64,000 nucleotides of DNA from Apus apus (Eukaryota > Chordata > Aves > Apodiformes > Apodidae): positions 142,648,858-142,712,857 of the forward strand of contig NC_067282.1 in NCBI RefSeq assembly GCF_020740795.1, written 5' to 3'. Shown here in pieces: positions 12,730 through 25,101 of this stretch (the stretch's first letter is position 1; each line of letters starts with the position of its first letter). A program made the translations under genes and the position numbers. Below the pieces are notes generated by a model, which searched no databases, was not told the DNA's origin, and worked only from the letters and a program-made list of their open reading frames with translations.

Positions 12730-15700
12730 CACGAAGTAAGGGCGGAAGCGGCTCAGGGCGCCGCTTCCCGCTGAGCGCGGAGGGGTGGCGGGCGCGCCGG
12801 GAGGGGCCGGGGCCGCGGTGTCCCCGCCGGGAGGAGCGGAGCGGAGCGGAGGTGTCGGTGGGTTCGGGACCAGGGGCCGGGGCTCGGGGAGGCTCCCGGC
12901 CGCAGGCCCCAGCGGGGCAGCAGGCGCCGGCCGGGCCCTCTGAGGCTGCCGCGGGGCGTGCGGCCTGTGGCCCGCGGGGGAGGGCGGCCACAGGCTCTGC
13001 CCCGCGGGAAGCCTTTCTGGCCTTGGAGGAAGGAGCTGGTGTGAAGGGGGAGCCGCCCCGCACCTGTCTGGGCGGGGCAGCAGGCCTGGGACACCTTCTG
13101 TTACACTTCTGAGGCCCTTCGGTGCTGAGCCGTGGAACAGGCTGGGAATCCTGCCAGGGCTGCTAGGCGGGCCGTGGAGCAGGGCAGCCTCGGGTTGGCG
13201 GCGATGCATGGGCTGCTCACACCTAGTATTGCGCTTGGGGGGGCTGGAAAAGCACGATGCCTGCTCTCCCTGGAGGGCAGGTACCCTGTAGGGATAGGCA
13301 GCTAGATGCTGCAGCCTGAAGGGAGCTGTGGAAAAGAGGAAAAGTTGTCCAGGATAAAGGATCAGGGGACTCTTGCGTTGTGGGTTTCATGATTTTTACC
13401 CAAAAAGTCAACTCATGGCTTGTAATACAGTTGTGGGGTTTTTATACTATTCCAGGTGCTGATTAATTACTAATAGCTATCAGCTAATTGCAAGAACACC
13501 ACTGATTATAGAAAACATACCTTTTGGTCCCTCAGTGCATCAATACAGTTTATTACCTGGAGTGCTGGCAAATCAGTTTCAATATGGATTGCCATTCTTA
13601 TGTTGCACATATTCCTCACTCCCAAGCTCCAAGCTGTGGTCATGTAACTGTTTGTCAAATATAACCATGTCGTCAGTGTTTGTGAGTGAACCCAGGTGCT
13701 GTTGTGATATATGTATTTACTGTATTCATTTTTTTCTATGTTCAAAATAAAGAACAAGTCACCCAACAGTAAAAAGACCTCGGGGCTACGAGATGTAGCT
13801 GTGCACATGGAAGAGAGGCTGCTGATGGATGCAGTGAGCATTGTGAATCCGCATCCAGCAGTGGTGATCACTGTTAGTATTTTTTTTTAGTGATCAACAG
13901 AAGTCCTGGTGTACTGACAGGACTTTTTTTTAAACGGTGTAGTTCAAGTGTTGAGTAGTTGGACAGCACCTGGATTTTCCCAGAGGCCTCTCTCAGAAGA
14001 GGAGGCTTTTCTTCTCTGGGGAGAGCAGGCTAATTTTCAACTCTGCTTGCTTCTACAGTGCAGCTTCCAGCAAGGAGTGTGAGGTTGTGCCAGCTGCAGT
14101 TCTGGCATTTCATGTGATTCAAGCAAATGTCAGCTAGGAGTTGGCTTGAAATGACCTATTTATTTCATTTAGGTTGTGCAGTGGGTGTTGCTGGCAGTGG
14201 TTTGCAGACTGGATTGACCTATCCTGGAGCAGATGAGGTAGAAGCTAAAACTGTCCCTATTTCTTGACTCTTGGTTCTCTGAAGTATGGAGCCTTCCTAG
14301 AGCAGTAAAAGGAAGTGGAGCGGATAGTGCTGCTCTTGCCAGAGGCAAGGGCTGGAAGCAAAGTGACTTTGGCATGTTCTTTTTAGAGGCTTTCTGCATT
14401 TCAGTTTTCTGGGGAATCGGAGGTGCTCCAGTCAACTGTCCCTTCCTTAGACTTCCTTTTAGTAAGGTTAGCTAAGGACTCATAACTTCTCCTGATATTT
14501 AGTTATGGTTGTCTTGTCTGAGTAGTAAAACTGGGATATCAAGGCTGCCCCATATACCTTCTGTATTCCTGGGATGCTTTGGCTGGGGGGAAATAGCCAC
14601 ACCTCTGAAGAGCCCTCAGGCAGAAAAATGCCTGAGGCACTCCCAGAGCAACAGCAGATGCTAGCTTTAGCATCTGCCCTTCTTCTGTCACTCTGGATAT
14701 TTAAACTGAGTTTTAAATCTTCATTCCTTCAGGTAAAAAGTGCTGTTCTCTCAACTCAGGAGTTCATTGGCAAGAAAAGTAAAAGCAGATAATCCCTGAG
14801 ATCTACTCTGCAGTCTGGCTTCTGGGTTCTGCTAATACCAGGTAACTACAATCACTGCACTCTCAGCCTGAGCAGTAAAAGAGAAGGGCAGAAATTGAGG
14901 GCAGAGGAAAAATGGTACTGAGATAAGCCTGAAAGCAAGGCAGGGTTTTTTTTTTTAATATTAAAGCTAGTGTGCAGAGGAAAAAGAGGATTATTTCTGA
15001 AATTGTGATGTTTCCCATGACTGTGGTGTTTGAGCTTGAAGGAAATAATTTTTATCACTCAAAAAGCAATTTCTGTAGCTAATCACCTCTGCTTAGACCC
15101 CTTCACAAGATAACCTTTGCCAGAAAATAGTCCATCCAGCAGTTTAGAGGGTTATTGATTCCTCAGGTGTCATTCTTTTGACCTAGCTTTTTGTCAGCTC
15201 CTGTCATCCAGGCCATCCTGGAGGGGATATTCCTTCTAGCAAATGTGAACAGGCTTGAAGACGTATCCTTATAGTGATTGAGTTCCCTTCCTGTCACTTT
15301 ACAGAAACTCAAGCACTTTGTTTGCTTTAGAATGTATGAAACAGGCAGGAACTGGTTTGGTTGCCAGTTTGATTTGGTTTTTGCCTTTATTAAGTATGTC
15401 AGGATCTGTTGTAACACAGTGTGCGTGAGGTATCAGTGCTGTAAAACTTCAGAACTTTGGAGCAGAGGTGTGGAGGTGAAAGATAGGTCGTTGCTAGTTA
15501 GAGTTTGCAGGGATGAGAGACGTGTCAATGGTTAAATCTGCAGCTAAGGTCACTCTGCAGGAGGCTGAAGACGGTTTTGCATCAGAAAATTAGAGGGAAA
15601 TATTAGCTGGATTTTTTTTTTTTTGTGGTGACAGAGGTGCTATGTTTTTGGAAGTGTGTGTTTGTTGCTGTGGTCTAATAGACTGAACAACTCGTTTTTC

Positions 15701-18700
15701 TGAACCAGACATTCTGGAGGAAGCTCTACAGCAGCGTTTCAGCTAGCCTGCTTTGGAAATGCTTTGGTATTTAAGAGAACTTACTGCAGGAGAGTGGCCC
15801 TCTAGGGGACTTTTGGCATAACCAGTGGCTTCTGTGGGTTTTAGGCATACAAAGCCAAAGTGCCCCACTTAGGAAACAGAATGAAGAGCTGTATCTGGAT
15901 GCTTGGGCTGTGATTCTCAGCATTACTTTTGATGTCTGTATTGTAGGTGTATCTAAGCTATTTGCTGAGACTTCTTTTATAATAAATAGTGAGAGGAAGG
16001 GGAGGCAGGCAATTATCACAGAGCTTTTGCTCAGTTTTAGATGGCTGCCTTAGAATCGGATCAATTGTTCATTAGGGCGCCTGGTTGTCTCCATTAGTGA
16101 TGAAAGACAAAGGTGACAGTTGCAGAGTGGGTTATCTGATTAACTGTAGATATCAACATCTGTCTGTCAAAATGAACTTGATGTGTCCAGCCGAAGGAAA
16201 TCGATTTCAGCCTGTGCTCAGAGGACAGGACTTTCTCAACGAGGCGATGCAGCCTGCAGCTGGGTGCCTCGTGGCAGTGTGGGCTGCTCTCTGTGCCTTG
16301 CAGAGCAGAGCTCTGCATTGAGAGGACAGGTTGTCCTCAAGGCAGCAGTGGCTTAGAGGCCATCTTAGGTTGTGGAGCTGGGAGGACTGAAATGCACCTC
16401 TAAATTCTTTTCAGTCTCTGCCTTTCTCTTCGACAATCACGTAATGTATTAGCGTTCTGTCTTCTGGAGGGCTGGTATCATTAGATTGTACGTGATCCAT
16501 CTTTTAAGTGTCAGGTATTTTACAGTTTGCCAGGGAGTTGCCATATGCTATTGTAAAGCTGGGCTCCAGGATCTCAAATTTTGATTCTTACTTTTTAGCC
16601 TAAGTGAAGTTAGGGCAGTGTGATACTCGACAAGCCAACAAATCTAAGTGACCTTTTTTAGGGAAAGGGAGGGTCTCCATTTGAGAACCATCACCCAAGT
16701 ATTTTGATATATTGGTTCAGACCCGTGCTTATTCAATTCAAGAGGCTGTGCTGCTGGTAGGAAACCAAATTCTCTGGTTAACGTGCCTGTCAGTAATTTA
16801 TTTTGCTTAATATCATACTGCTCATAGATTTAATCTCTCTTTAGTAGCTGCAATACCTGCTATTTCTTTCAAAGCAGTGTGTCTGAGCTAAAGATGTTAT
16901 CAAGCCCTGGCTTCTAGAGAGAGGCTGGCTGAACTACTGGGCTCACGCTTTCAGAAGCAGATTTTTGACAGGCCAGTGCTTTTCCCTTGGCAGCTCCGAG
17001 TGCTCAGGGATGATCATGTGCAGATAGCCTTTTAGTTTGGAAACAGCAGGATAGGACAAACACCTAAGTAGTGATGAGTGTTTGTTGGTCTCTGGCACAG
17101 CCCGTGGACCTAGGAGACATGATTGTATCAGACACCCAGTTTACAAAAACTTGTCAGTAAGCTGCTCTTTTGTTGCAAAGCAGCCTATACATTGTCTTCC
17201 CTCTGCAACTTAGGGAATTAACTGGGAGGAAAAAAAATAAAAGTTTTCGGGGTTTGGATGCAAGTTTCATATCAGAGTCTTGCTTTTTCCAAAAGTTCAT
17301 ATCTTCACAGCATTAACTTAATATGTTTTTTTAGTATTTTGTAGTACAATGCTGGTAGTCAGTAGGTTGAGCAAAACATGTATTTCAAATTGAATGAGTC
17401 TTGAGCACCTTTCATGCAGATCCCAAGGTACATTGAATTAAATGGCTACCAGCAGTTCATAGATGCAGCTAACAGAAAGGCTGTAGCTGTGACATGGCAC
17501 AACACGACGTTATTGTGGTACCTGTGGACGTGTGAGATACTGCAGATGTGGTAACTGCCAGTAATTCCACACCATTTGGGTATGGAGAGCTGAGGGGCAT
17601 TATATCACTGGGTAGTTAGTGACTGCCTAGCAGTGCAGCAGAGAAAGCTTTTCCTTTTTCTGCAGCTGCTTTTAGAACAGATGAGGTGAGAGTGCTTCAG
17701 TGATAGAATCTGCTCCTGCCATTTCCAAGCAGAGTATTGGCCCACAAGGGCACGATGCGCAGTGCGTGGAATGCAGTCTGAGCCATGGATTCCTGCTGAG
17801 TATCAGGTCAGGCTCCTCAGTGTTCTGCTATTTCTGCAGGGCCGTGGTGTGAGATCTTGGCTGTTCAGGTGGTCCCATATCAATGAGCAGCTTATGGAAG
17901 TATCAACATGCACCAGCAGGTGCCTTGTAGGATTCATTTTCTAGGTGGACTTTTTTTTTTTATGTTGTTCTTCTAAGGTAATGCTATACTGTGAGAACAG
18001 GCTGAAAGTATGAGGTTGAATAAGTATCTCTTTGCAAAGCTGGAGCAGAAATGGCTTTTACAGCTGCAGCTAGGTTAACTTTGTGATGTAGGTGTGGCCA
18101 TAATGTCCCCTTGCTGCTGTGAGGGAGAGCAACAGCTTCTGAAGAGTCTCACCTCCTTGCCAGTCTCACTGCCTGGGAAGCTCCAGCTACCCAGTTTAAT
18201 TAACTCATTGAGAGTAGGCAGGGTGGGACAGCTGCAATGGAGAGCTCTCTTGCTCCAGAAATGGTACTGGAAGATAAAATCCTAACAGATGGCAAGCCCT
18301 TAAAAAATGGAAAAACCCCACTCTTCATAGCTTTGTCTAAAATAGCTACTAGAGTTCTTGAGACCCAAAGCAGTGGTGTCTGCAATGGAGTCTGAGTATG
18401 CTACTATAAGAGATATCTAGTATTATGAGCACCCTGGTGGAGTACAGCCTGCTATGGGGCCTAATTATGGTCTTATTAATGCTTTCTTTCATCACTGCCT
18501 TCGAGCCTTCAGATGGTGATTAGACCTATTTATAGGGGCAGAATTCCTTAATATTCAGCACAGTGCACCTCTTGCCAATCAAATCAGTATCATCTGCATC
18601 TTTGATTGCTGCTTAATAACACTGTAGAACATGGTTAATTGAAAAATATAAATAGACTTTTCATCCTCTTAACTTAGCAAAGCGCTTCTCTTCCTCCCTT

Positions 18701-20942
18701 TTCCTCCCTGCCCCCCACATCCCCAAAAGAAAATAAAAAAAAAGGTAAAGTTAGCTTAATACAGGGACTGTGGTGAACTTCTTGTCTCACTGCTGGAATA
18801 TATCTTGCTGTCCTATCCATGACAGTTACCTATTATGTGCTCTGCTGGAGGACTAAATTCCAACCCCTCCAATGAATGGTCAGCACAAGGCAGAATGATA
18901 ACTTGCTGCACAATAAAATAGGACTTAAATCTAGACTTTTGTGCTGTGTTTACTACCAGTATGTAAACAACTTCTGGCTTTCATTTCAGTTATGTGTCTA
19001 CATCTGTGAGTGCATGAGCACAGACTGCCTTATCCTGTCCATTAACAGGAGGAACATATGCAATGGACATGTCTTGCTTTTCTAGCATTTTAAGTCTCTT
19101 TTAAAAATACAGTTCCCTGGCTTTTCAACTGGTAAACTCACAGAGGCGTGCTTTATCTGTGGAGGGCAAGGTGATAAAATTATCCTTTTTAGTTTATTTT
19201 TTTCCTGGAAGGAATTGTGTTAATTTGTTGCAATGGCCTTCTAGGCAATCTTCTCGTTCAACCAAGGTATGACTTGAGTATGCCAGCAGATTTGATTTGA
19301 ATTTGAAGTTCTATAGGAAGCCTGTGCAGAAAGTAGAGAATGAGAATTATGTAGTAGTATGTTAAGTACAGTGCTACAGGGTACAGTATTTAAGTGTATA
19401 GTAATAGAAGTTTGTGGTGAAACACAACAAACCTTGCAACAGTTGGGAGTTCTGTGAGCTCTAAAAGCTACATTTAGGTACTGTGAGCAATGTGCTGATG
19501 TAGTATACTAGGCTGGAGCAGAGGAAAAAGTGAGAACAGAGGTCTGTTATTGTCTGCCAGGATGGGACATCTGTCCAAGTAAACATGGTAGAAAGTGTTA
19601 TGTGTTAAGAAATTACTGTCAGTGAGGAATTTGGAATGACTTTTCACTGAACCAAGTTGTACATGCGACTTCACCAGAGGATAAGGGATAAGATATGCCC
19701 AAAGCCTGTCTCTATTCAGTTGTTTGAATCTGGTCTCAACCTGTACTTGGTTTGTGACTTGGTCTGTTCCAATGTGGAACCATCCTGGTGGTAGTGGTGT
19801 AGTGGTATGTGGTGAGGGACTTATGTTCTATTGCATGTTACTGATCCCTGCATCCTTGCAGGTGGCTACAAGGCATTGATCTTTATTATTAGAGTCCTAC
19901 AAAGGAGAGACATAGGGCTAGAGATAGCCTGTCATTTCTTGGAAATATTACTGCATGTGGGAATTAAAAGCCACTAGTTCATGCTGCCTTTCCAGTGCAG
20001 TGATAGAAGCAACAGCACAGTAATTACTGAAGCAGCCCTTGTATCTTTGAAGAAAACACACTTTTTTTTCAGAGTATTTAAGCTCTTTTCTCCCCATGTA
20101 AGTCTTTTGGAAAGGTGAGACAGTTTGGTGGAGGCTGATTTTGCATTTCCCACTGCTGTTGTTTCAGGTTTTGCAAGTGTGAATGTTGAAACTGAGAGGG
20201 AAAGAGCAGCTCTGAGCACACACAGGTAGCCACCAGCCCTGATGAACTTTATACCAGTTTGTCTGAGGTTAAAGGCATAGAGAGCTTAAGGCAGAAGTAC
20301 AAATCTGAGCAGTTGCTAGCTCTAGTCAGAGCTTCCAAATCAGGATATAGCACTCACAAGCAGGTGGTGCAGTAAGAAACCTTTTTCTTCTTGTTTGCAA
20401 TTTAGTAAAGCAAATGAGGTTATTATATAACACAAGAGCACATCTGTCTTGATCATGAAAGCTGACATAGAAAAATAATGGAGTAAAGAGTGGCTAGAGC
20501 CCCCAGATGCTGCAGCAATTTTCCAGAGCCTCTTTGATCACAAAAAAAGCACTGTTCTGCCTTGTGTGACCCACAGGTGGTCACACCACTAATGATTAAA
20601 TCTCTTGGGTGATCTGACATCTGCTCTTCTGAATCATACTTGCTTTGGGATTTTATATGCTCATTTCTCACTGTAGCATCTGAGTATTTCATATTGGCCA
20701 TCAGATCCAGAATGCTGTACTGTCTGCTGACACACACCAGCTCCCTCTTTAAGATTCTGCAGTGATACTGGAACCAGTTTATGGCTTTGCTAGAAGTCAA
20801 TTCTCTATGTAAGATATTAACAGTTTACTTGCAGCTTTGTTGTGTGTTACATGAAAACCTGGTGTATGTTGGGCAGGGTGGGAGAATTGAGATATTTCTA
20901 ATACGCAGCGCTTTGTTTTTATGTAATGCCCGATTCTGATAA

Positions 20943-20947
20943 TGGAG
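20943..20947. repeat. Target-site duplication, left copy
   Basis: The five bases TGGAG directly before the LTR are repeated exactly at 21485-21489 directly after it, as expected for retroviral integration. Confidence 0.85.
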
Positions 20948-21484
20948 TGTCTTGGTTTAGTGGTCAGGGTGAACCAAAACCAGAGAACAGAATTGCTCTC
21001 TTTTACTTCCCTCTGCCCTCCCAAGGGAAGATAAAAGGGGAATAAGGAAGAGAGGCTTAAGGGCTGGAAGTTAAAACTAGAACAGGTTTACTGGAACAGG
21101 GAAAGGAAAGTAACACATGGGATGAGAAGCAAATACATACAAAACCTGACCTTGATGATTGCAGATGTGTCTGAGGGTCACTTGTGGCAGGGCTGACTTG
21201 GGAAAAAGGGTCCATGGCTCTTTGCAGCAGCTGATGCATTCAGATCCTGGAGGGCACATGGCAAGCTGATGGCAAAGCAGGAGCCTGTCTCCAAGACTTC
21301 TGAGCAAGAAAGGGAGCAGGAAAGGCGTAGACTTCTGGGTTTTATAGAGTATGGCAGGAAGTATGAGGGAATAGTGACCCCTCATCTCTTCTGCCCAATA
21401 GACTCCTCAGGCTACTAAACACCTTCTCTCTAGATCCTTGTATTGGTACCATAAAATTAGCCTTGGCCCCCTCAAACCATGACA
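20948..21484 (-). mobile_element. Solo LTR of an avian endogenous retrovirus (ERVL-like)
   Basis: This 537-base element starts TGTCTTGGTTT and ends AAACCATGACA. The two ends are imperfect inverted repeats (10 of 11 match) with the TG...CA termini of an LTR, and it is bounded by the 5-bp direct repeat TGGAG. On the minus strand a TATAAAA box lies at 21346-21340, about 140 bases into the element, which fits a U3-R-U5 order and gives the orientation. A canonical AATAAA is not evident in R. A 5-bp duplication is typical of class III (ERVL) elements in birds. No retroviral genes flank it, so it is a solo LTR left by recombination between two LTRs. Family assignment is inferred; the LTR call itself is well supported. 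Confidence 0.88.
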
Positions 21485-21489
21485 TGGAG
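21485..21489. repeat. Target-site duplication, right copy
   Basis: TGGAG, identical to 20943-20947. The perfect match means neither copy has mutated since insertion. Confidence 0.85.
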
Positions 21490-22989
21490 CAGGGCAAGGA
21501 AATGTGCTGCTTTCTTGTCAGTGCACTGGAGGCTGAGATAAAGGAAGATTCAGTCTTACTGAGTGACATTCAGTCTGTACTTTCTTTCCCCTGACTTTTG
21601 TTGGAAGTGTTTTAAATTTTCCCTATTAAAATCTTCCTTGATTCTGCAGTCTGTGTTATGGGAAGCAATTTTGCTTTTATTCTAATCATACAGCCAGGCT
21701 TTTACTCAAAGTGTTTTCAAAACTGTCTTGTTTCTCCAGTTAGTTTGGTCACAAGAGCAAATAAATACCATCTGTAGCATGGGATTTTACCCAAGTCTAG
21801 TGATTTAGAAGGCTGTTGCTGTTCTTCCTCTTTCTTGGTATAAACTTCTAATTTGTTAGTTTGACACAGAAAAAAATTGCCTTTTGTGTTGGTCTCTGAC
21901 AGAAGTTCTCACGGAGTCTACCATGTTTCTCTAATCTGTTTTTTTTAGGAAAGGTGAGAATCTGGAGCTTCTGTGAGAGGCTATGTTGAGAACCCTTGAA
22001 AGTGAATTTTACTGACAGCTGAACTGTCACAGTGCCAGCAGAAGCACCTGAAGCTTTTCCTGCTTTGCCTCACCACTATGTGCTCCTCTCTTTGCAAGGG
22101 AGCAGTTGGTCCTGAAGAATATTCTGCGGCTTCTGAGTGTGAGGAAAGAAATGGTTTGCTAGCAATTAGGGGAGTGCTGCTCCTGAGTGTGAGCATCTGT
22201 CAGCTGAACTGAGCTTGCCTTTAGAAAGGTCACTAAGAGAACTGGGATTGGTGAGAGTCTGGGAAATTGTACTGGGGCATTATAATCCTACCTGGTCTCA
22301 AGAGGTGAAAAGCTTGGCCTTGGCATTCTGAGGTGCAGGATGACTATTACACAGTAGTGGTTTTGATAGTGGAGAAAGTTTAAGAAGTCCCCTTCTTCCC
22401 TCTCTTTCGTGACTAGGCAATTACAGCTATTTATCTGGCTGCAGTAAACTGGGTCACTGAACTGATGTGAGTTAAAAATAGTCATCCCAGCCATCAGCAG
22501 CTTTAATTCAACAGAAGAGTTGTGACCAGTGGCAGGGAGGTTCATAAACTTGTTTTGCTGCTGGAGCAGAAGTGTCCTATAACTGTGAACTCTGTGTTAC
22601 CTGGTCGCTTTGTTCTGCATAGTCAATGAAACAGTAGATGTGAAAGCAAAAGTGTTCAAGCTTGGTTGTGGTCAGCAGATCAAAAAATGCCATTTCAAAA
22701 TTAGCTGTACTTCTCTCAGATTAACTTGTATGCTTTACAACTCTAAATAATAATTTCCTGCCTGCTGAATAGGCCCAGTCAAGGAGACTAATCAGTGTGC
22801 AAACATTGCCGCTGAAGTGTGGGTACAGAGTCTGGCTGCCAGTAATGCATGAAGTGAAACAGAATAGGTCCAGGCGTCCTGCAGCAGAACCAGGTCTTCT
22901 GATGGGTTTTGATTTTGCAAATTTGTTATCTGTGGAAAGGTTCCTAGGTTTCCTCCCTCTTTTACATCTCATAAGATTCATTATTAAAC

Positions 22990-23075
22990 ACCCTCCCCCC
23001 GCAAAAAAACTCAACAAACCCTACTCCCCCCAAAAAAGCCCCCCCCAAAAAGCCCCGAACAACAAAACAACAGCC
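22990..23075 (+). repeat. C/A-rich low-complexity patch
   Basis: This patch holds runs of C interleaved with runs of A (for example 'ccccccaaaaag' units), consistent with a degenerate simple repeat inside intron 1. No coding or RNA feature is seen. Confidence 0.6.
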
Positions 23076-24043
23076 CTATCACATTTACAGTAAGTCTTTC
23101 CTAGCCTGCTGTGGTAGTATCAGAAGGAACAAATTTGGAGAGAGTGGATGATGTTTCTTAAATGTAGAGGGATGGCTGTAGGCAAGTCTAATCTGATATA
23201 TTTTAATATTGTGCAACAAAATAGGGAATTGAAAGAGCGTGTGAAAACCCCTCTAATATTCACCTATTAAGTAATGGGGTTTTGCTGTATCTACCTCTTC
23301 AGGCTTTTGTTTTGTGAATTTCTCCAGTATAGGCTGTTGTTTTTATGTTATTCTCAGCCTACTCTGCTGTACAGGCTGAAATACAGTTTGTAGGCAGCAT
23401 CACCCTCTGGATTAGCTTCTGCAGACCTCCAAGTGTACCACAGAAGGAATGTGTTATGTTCTGAGTTATCTCTCTCTGTTTCTGTTACCTTACCTTTTGA
23501 TTCTCCTTTGTTTTGTTTCTTTTCAGCTTAATGATTATTTTCTTATACAGATGTACAGCGCTCTGCATGATGAGACCCTGCAGTGAGCAGCTGTAGACTG
23601 TGTTACTTTCCGGTCTGAATGAGCAAGAAACCCAGGGGAAACAAGTTTGAAGGAAGTTGTGTAGGCCTAGCAATAGAGTTTAGGTTAGAAAACTGCACAG
23701 ACACTCTACTCTGTTCATTAATCAGACTGTCCTAACAGTAATGTATTTGTGAGTTTACAATTTCTAATGTGCTCAGAGAAATGGATTTCTTCTCTAAATG
23801 CTCCTCCATGACCCGGGAACTTTTGTGTTATTTTTGTGAGCAAAAACACGTGACACAGGCTCTTTGGGAATTACTGAGGGAGAGGTGAGCGAGGCTGACA
23901 GGATGGAGACATGAGTGATGCACAGGCTCTCCTTGTCTGAACTATAGAGCAGTGGTATTCGCCCAGCTGCATCCAGGAGCACGCGTACTGCTCTGGTGTG
24001 TGTGTTGAATACGGCTGAAATAATTCAGTTGCAGTTTAGGTTT

Positions 24044-24296
24044 TCATAGAATCATAGAATGGTTTGGGTTGGAAGGGACCTAGAAGATCATCTAGTTCCA
24101 GCTCCCCTGCAAGGGCAGGGATGCCTTCCACTAGACCAGGTTGCACAAAGCCCTGTCCAACCTGGCCTTGAACACCTCCAGGGAGGGGGCATCCACTACC
24201 TTCTTGGGCAACCTGTTCCAATGCCTCACCACCATCACACTAAATAATTTCTGCCTAACATCTAACTAGTTTAAAACCATTACCCCTTGTCCTATG
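24044..24296 (-). repeat. CR1 LINE 3' fragment, reverse orientation
   Basis: The sequence opens with 'tcatagaatcatagaatgg', the reverse complement of the CR1 3' terminus with two 8-bp ATTCTATG-type units. It continues through 'ttgggttggaagggacct', 'ccactagaccaggttgc', 'aacacctccaggga' and 'ttaccccttgtcctat', all standard reversed CR1 blocks. It is 5'-truncated near 24296. It lies only about 650 bases upstream of the first WASHC1 coding exon and in antisense to it. Confidence 0.95.
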
Positions 24297-24947
24297 TGAA
24301 AGGATCCAAAAATCGGGAGGCTTCTTTCAAGATAGTTACTAAGGGAAAATCCAGTCACCAGAAGCAACGAGTAGCTCCTAGGAGTCTCAGAATGGAAGAA
24401 TTCTCATTAACCTACTTGGAGCAAGGGCATGTGTGCACATGCATGCCCTATAATTTCATTGCTGCTCTTCTTGGAAGGGAGGAGTGGTTGTGTTTCTTGG
24501 AGCAGAAGTGTAAGATGAAATACTGCATTTTGTTAATAGGGTTGAATAACCTGAAATATATCCATCTGGAATATAAGGATGGGAGGAGGGGACGCAGTGA
24601 TTTCTGATGAGTCTTATCACCACCCTGAGCTAACTTTACTCCGAAGTGTGGTCTTTGTTTTTGGCACCATACTGAGCAGAGATTTTTGAAGTACTGTGCT
24701 AAAAATCAAATGGTTCCCAAGAGCATTTGGATAAGCAAGATAATTCTGTTTCCCAGTAGCTGCCTCAGCTTTTTTAAAAATCCAATATGTCAGCCTTACT
24801 ACCTGTGCCTTTCTGCTCAGCTCGACAATTTGATTGCAAACGCTTTCCTAAAACAATGAGGGGAGCAGAGAGCGAAAGTCCCTGAATAAAAGCTGTGATA
24901 AAGTAAAAGTCTGTTTACTGTAATGACCTATTTGCTTTTTCCTTTAG

Positions 24948-25101
24948 GCACAATGGCTACGGTAGCCCAGAAGCATTTTTTGGAAGGGCAGACGTACTCA
25001 GTCCCCCTTATCCAACCGGACTTACGCAGGGAGGAGGCTGTTCAACAGGTGGCAGATGCACTTCAGTATCTGCAAAAGGTGTCGAGTGATATCTTCGACA
25101 G
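24948..25101 (+). CDS. WASHC1: WASHC1 first coding exon (exon 2)
   Basis: The acceptor 'tttttcctttag' precedes 5 bases of 5'UTR (GCACA) and the ATG at 24953, in a modest start context (CACAATGG, G at +4). It encodes residues 1-49 plus two bases: the very conserved [18 protein letters not shown] block, then [19 protein letters not shown]. The donor is AG|GTAAGG at 25101/25102, phase 2. An in-frame ATG at 24923 lies upstream of the acceptor, within the intron, so it is not the start. Confidence 0.96.

Larger units (their letters stand above)
12480..13115 (+). promoter_or_regulatory. WASHC1: CpG-island promoter, probably of WASHC1
   Basis: This is a dense CpG- and GC-rich block in otherwise AT-leaning DNA, with no TATA box in its core. 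It carries a YY1-type AAGATGGCGG motif (12634-12642), a perfect NRF1 palindrome GCGCATGCGC (12657-12666), CGGAAGTGACG (ETS plus CRE-like half site, 12719-12729), a second GCGGAAGC ETS-like site (12742-12749) and several GC boxes. This is the classic make-up of a vertebrate housekeeping promoter. It is the only such island upstream of the WASHC1 start codon exon. That exon begins at a splice acceptor only 5 bases before the ATG, so a non-coding first exon must lie upstream. The + orientation is inferred from this and from the YY1 motif direction. Bidirectional activity is possible. I cannot place the exact transcription start or the first-exon donor. Confidence 0.75.
13116..24947 (+). other. 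WASHC1: Presumed 5'UTR intron of WASHC1 (intron 1)
   Basis: This is the roughly 12-kb stretch between the CpG-island promoter and the acceptor of the first coding exon. No conserved exon is recognisable inside it. It holds a solo LTR (20948-21484), a reverse CR1 copy (24044-24296) and a C/A-rich low-complexity patch (about 22990-23075). The 121-codon minus-strand frame at 13506-13871 has no recognised homology. The exact 5' limit depends on the unknown first-exon donor. Confidence 0.6.

Noticed and set aside
12193..13209. 338-codon minus-strand open frame and several overlapping frames across the CpG island
   Set aside because: High GC removes stop codons. The predicted protein is low-complexity Pro/Ala/Gly/Arg without domains and runs through a CR1 remnant and promoter motifs.
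20948..21484. Possibility of a full endogenous retrovirus with genes
   Set aside because: Both target-site duplications directly flank one LTR, with no internal region or second LTR, so only a solo LTR remains.
24923..24952. Upstream in-frame ATG giving a ten-residue N-terminal extension of WASHC1
   Set aside because: It lies on the intron side of the 'cctttag' acceptor at 24947, within the polypyrimidine tract, so it is not in the mRNA. The family N-terminus begins at 24953.
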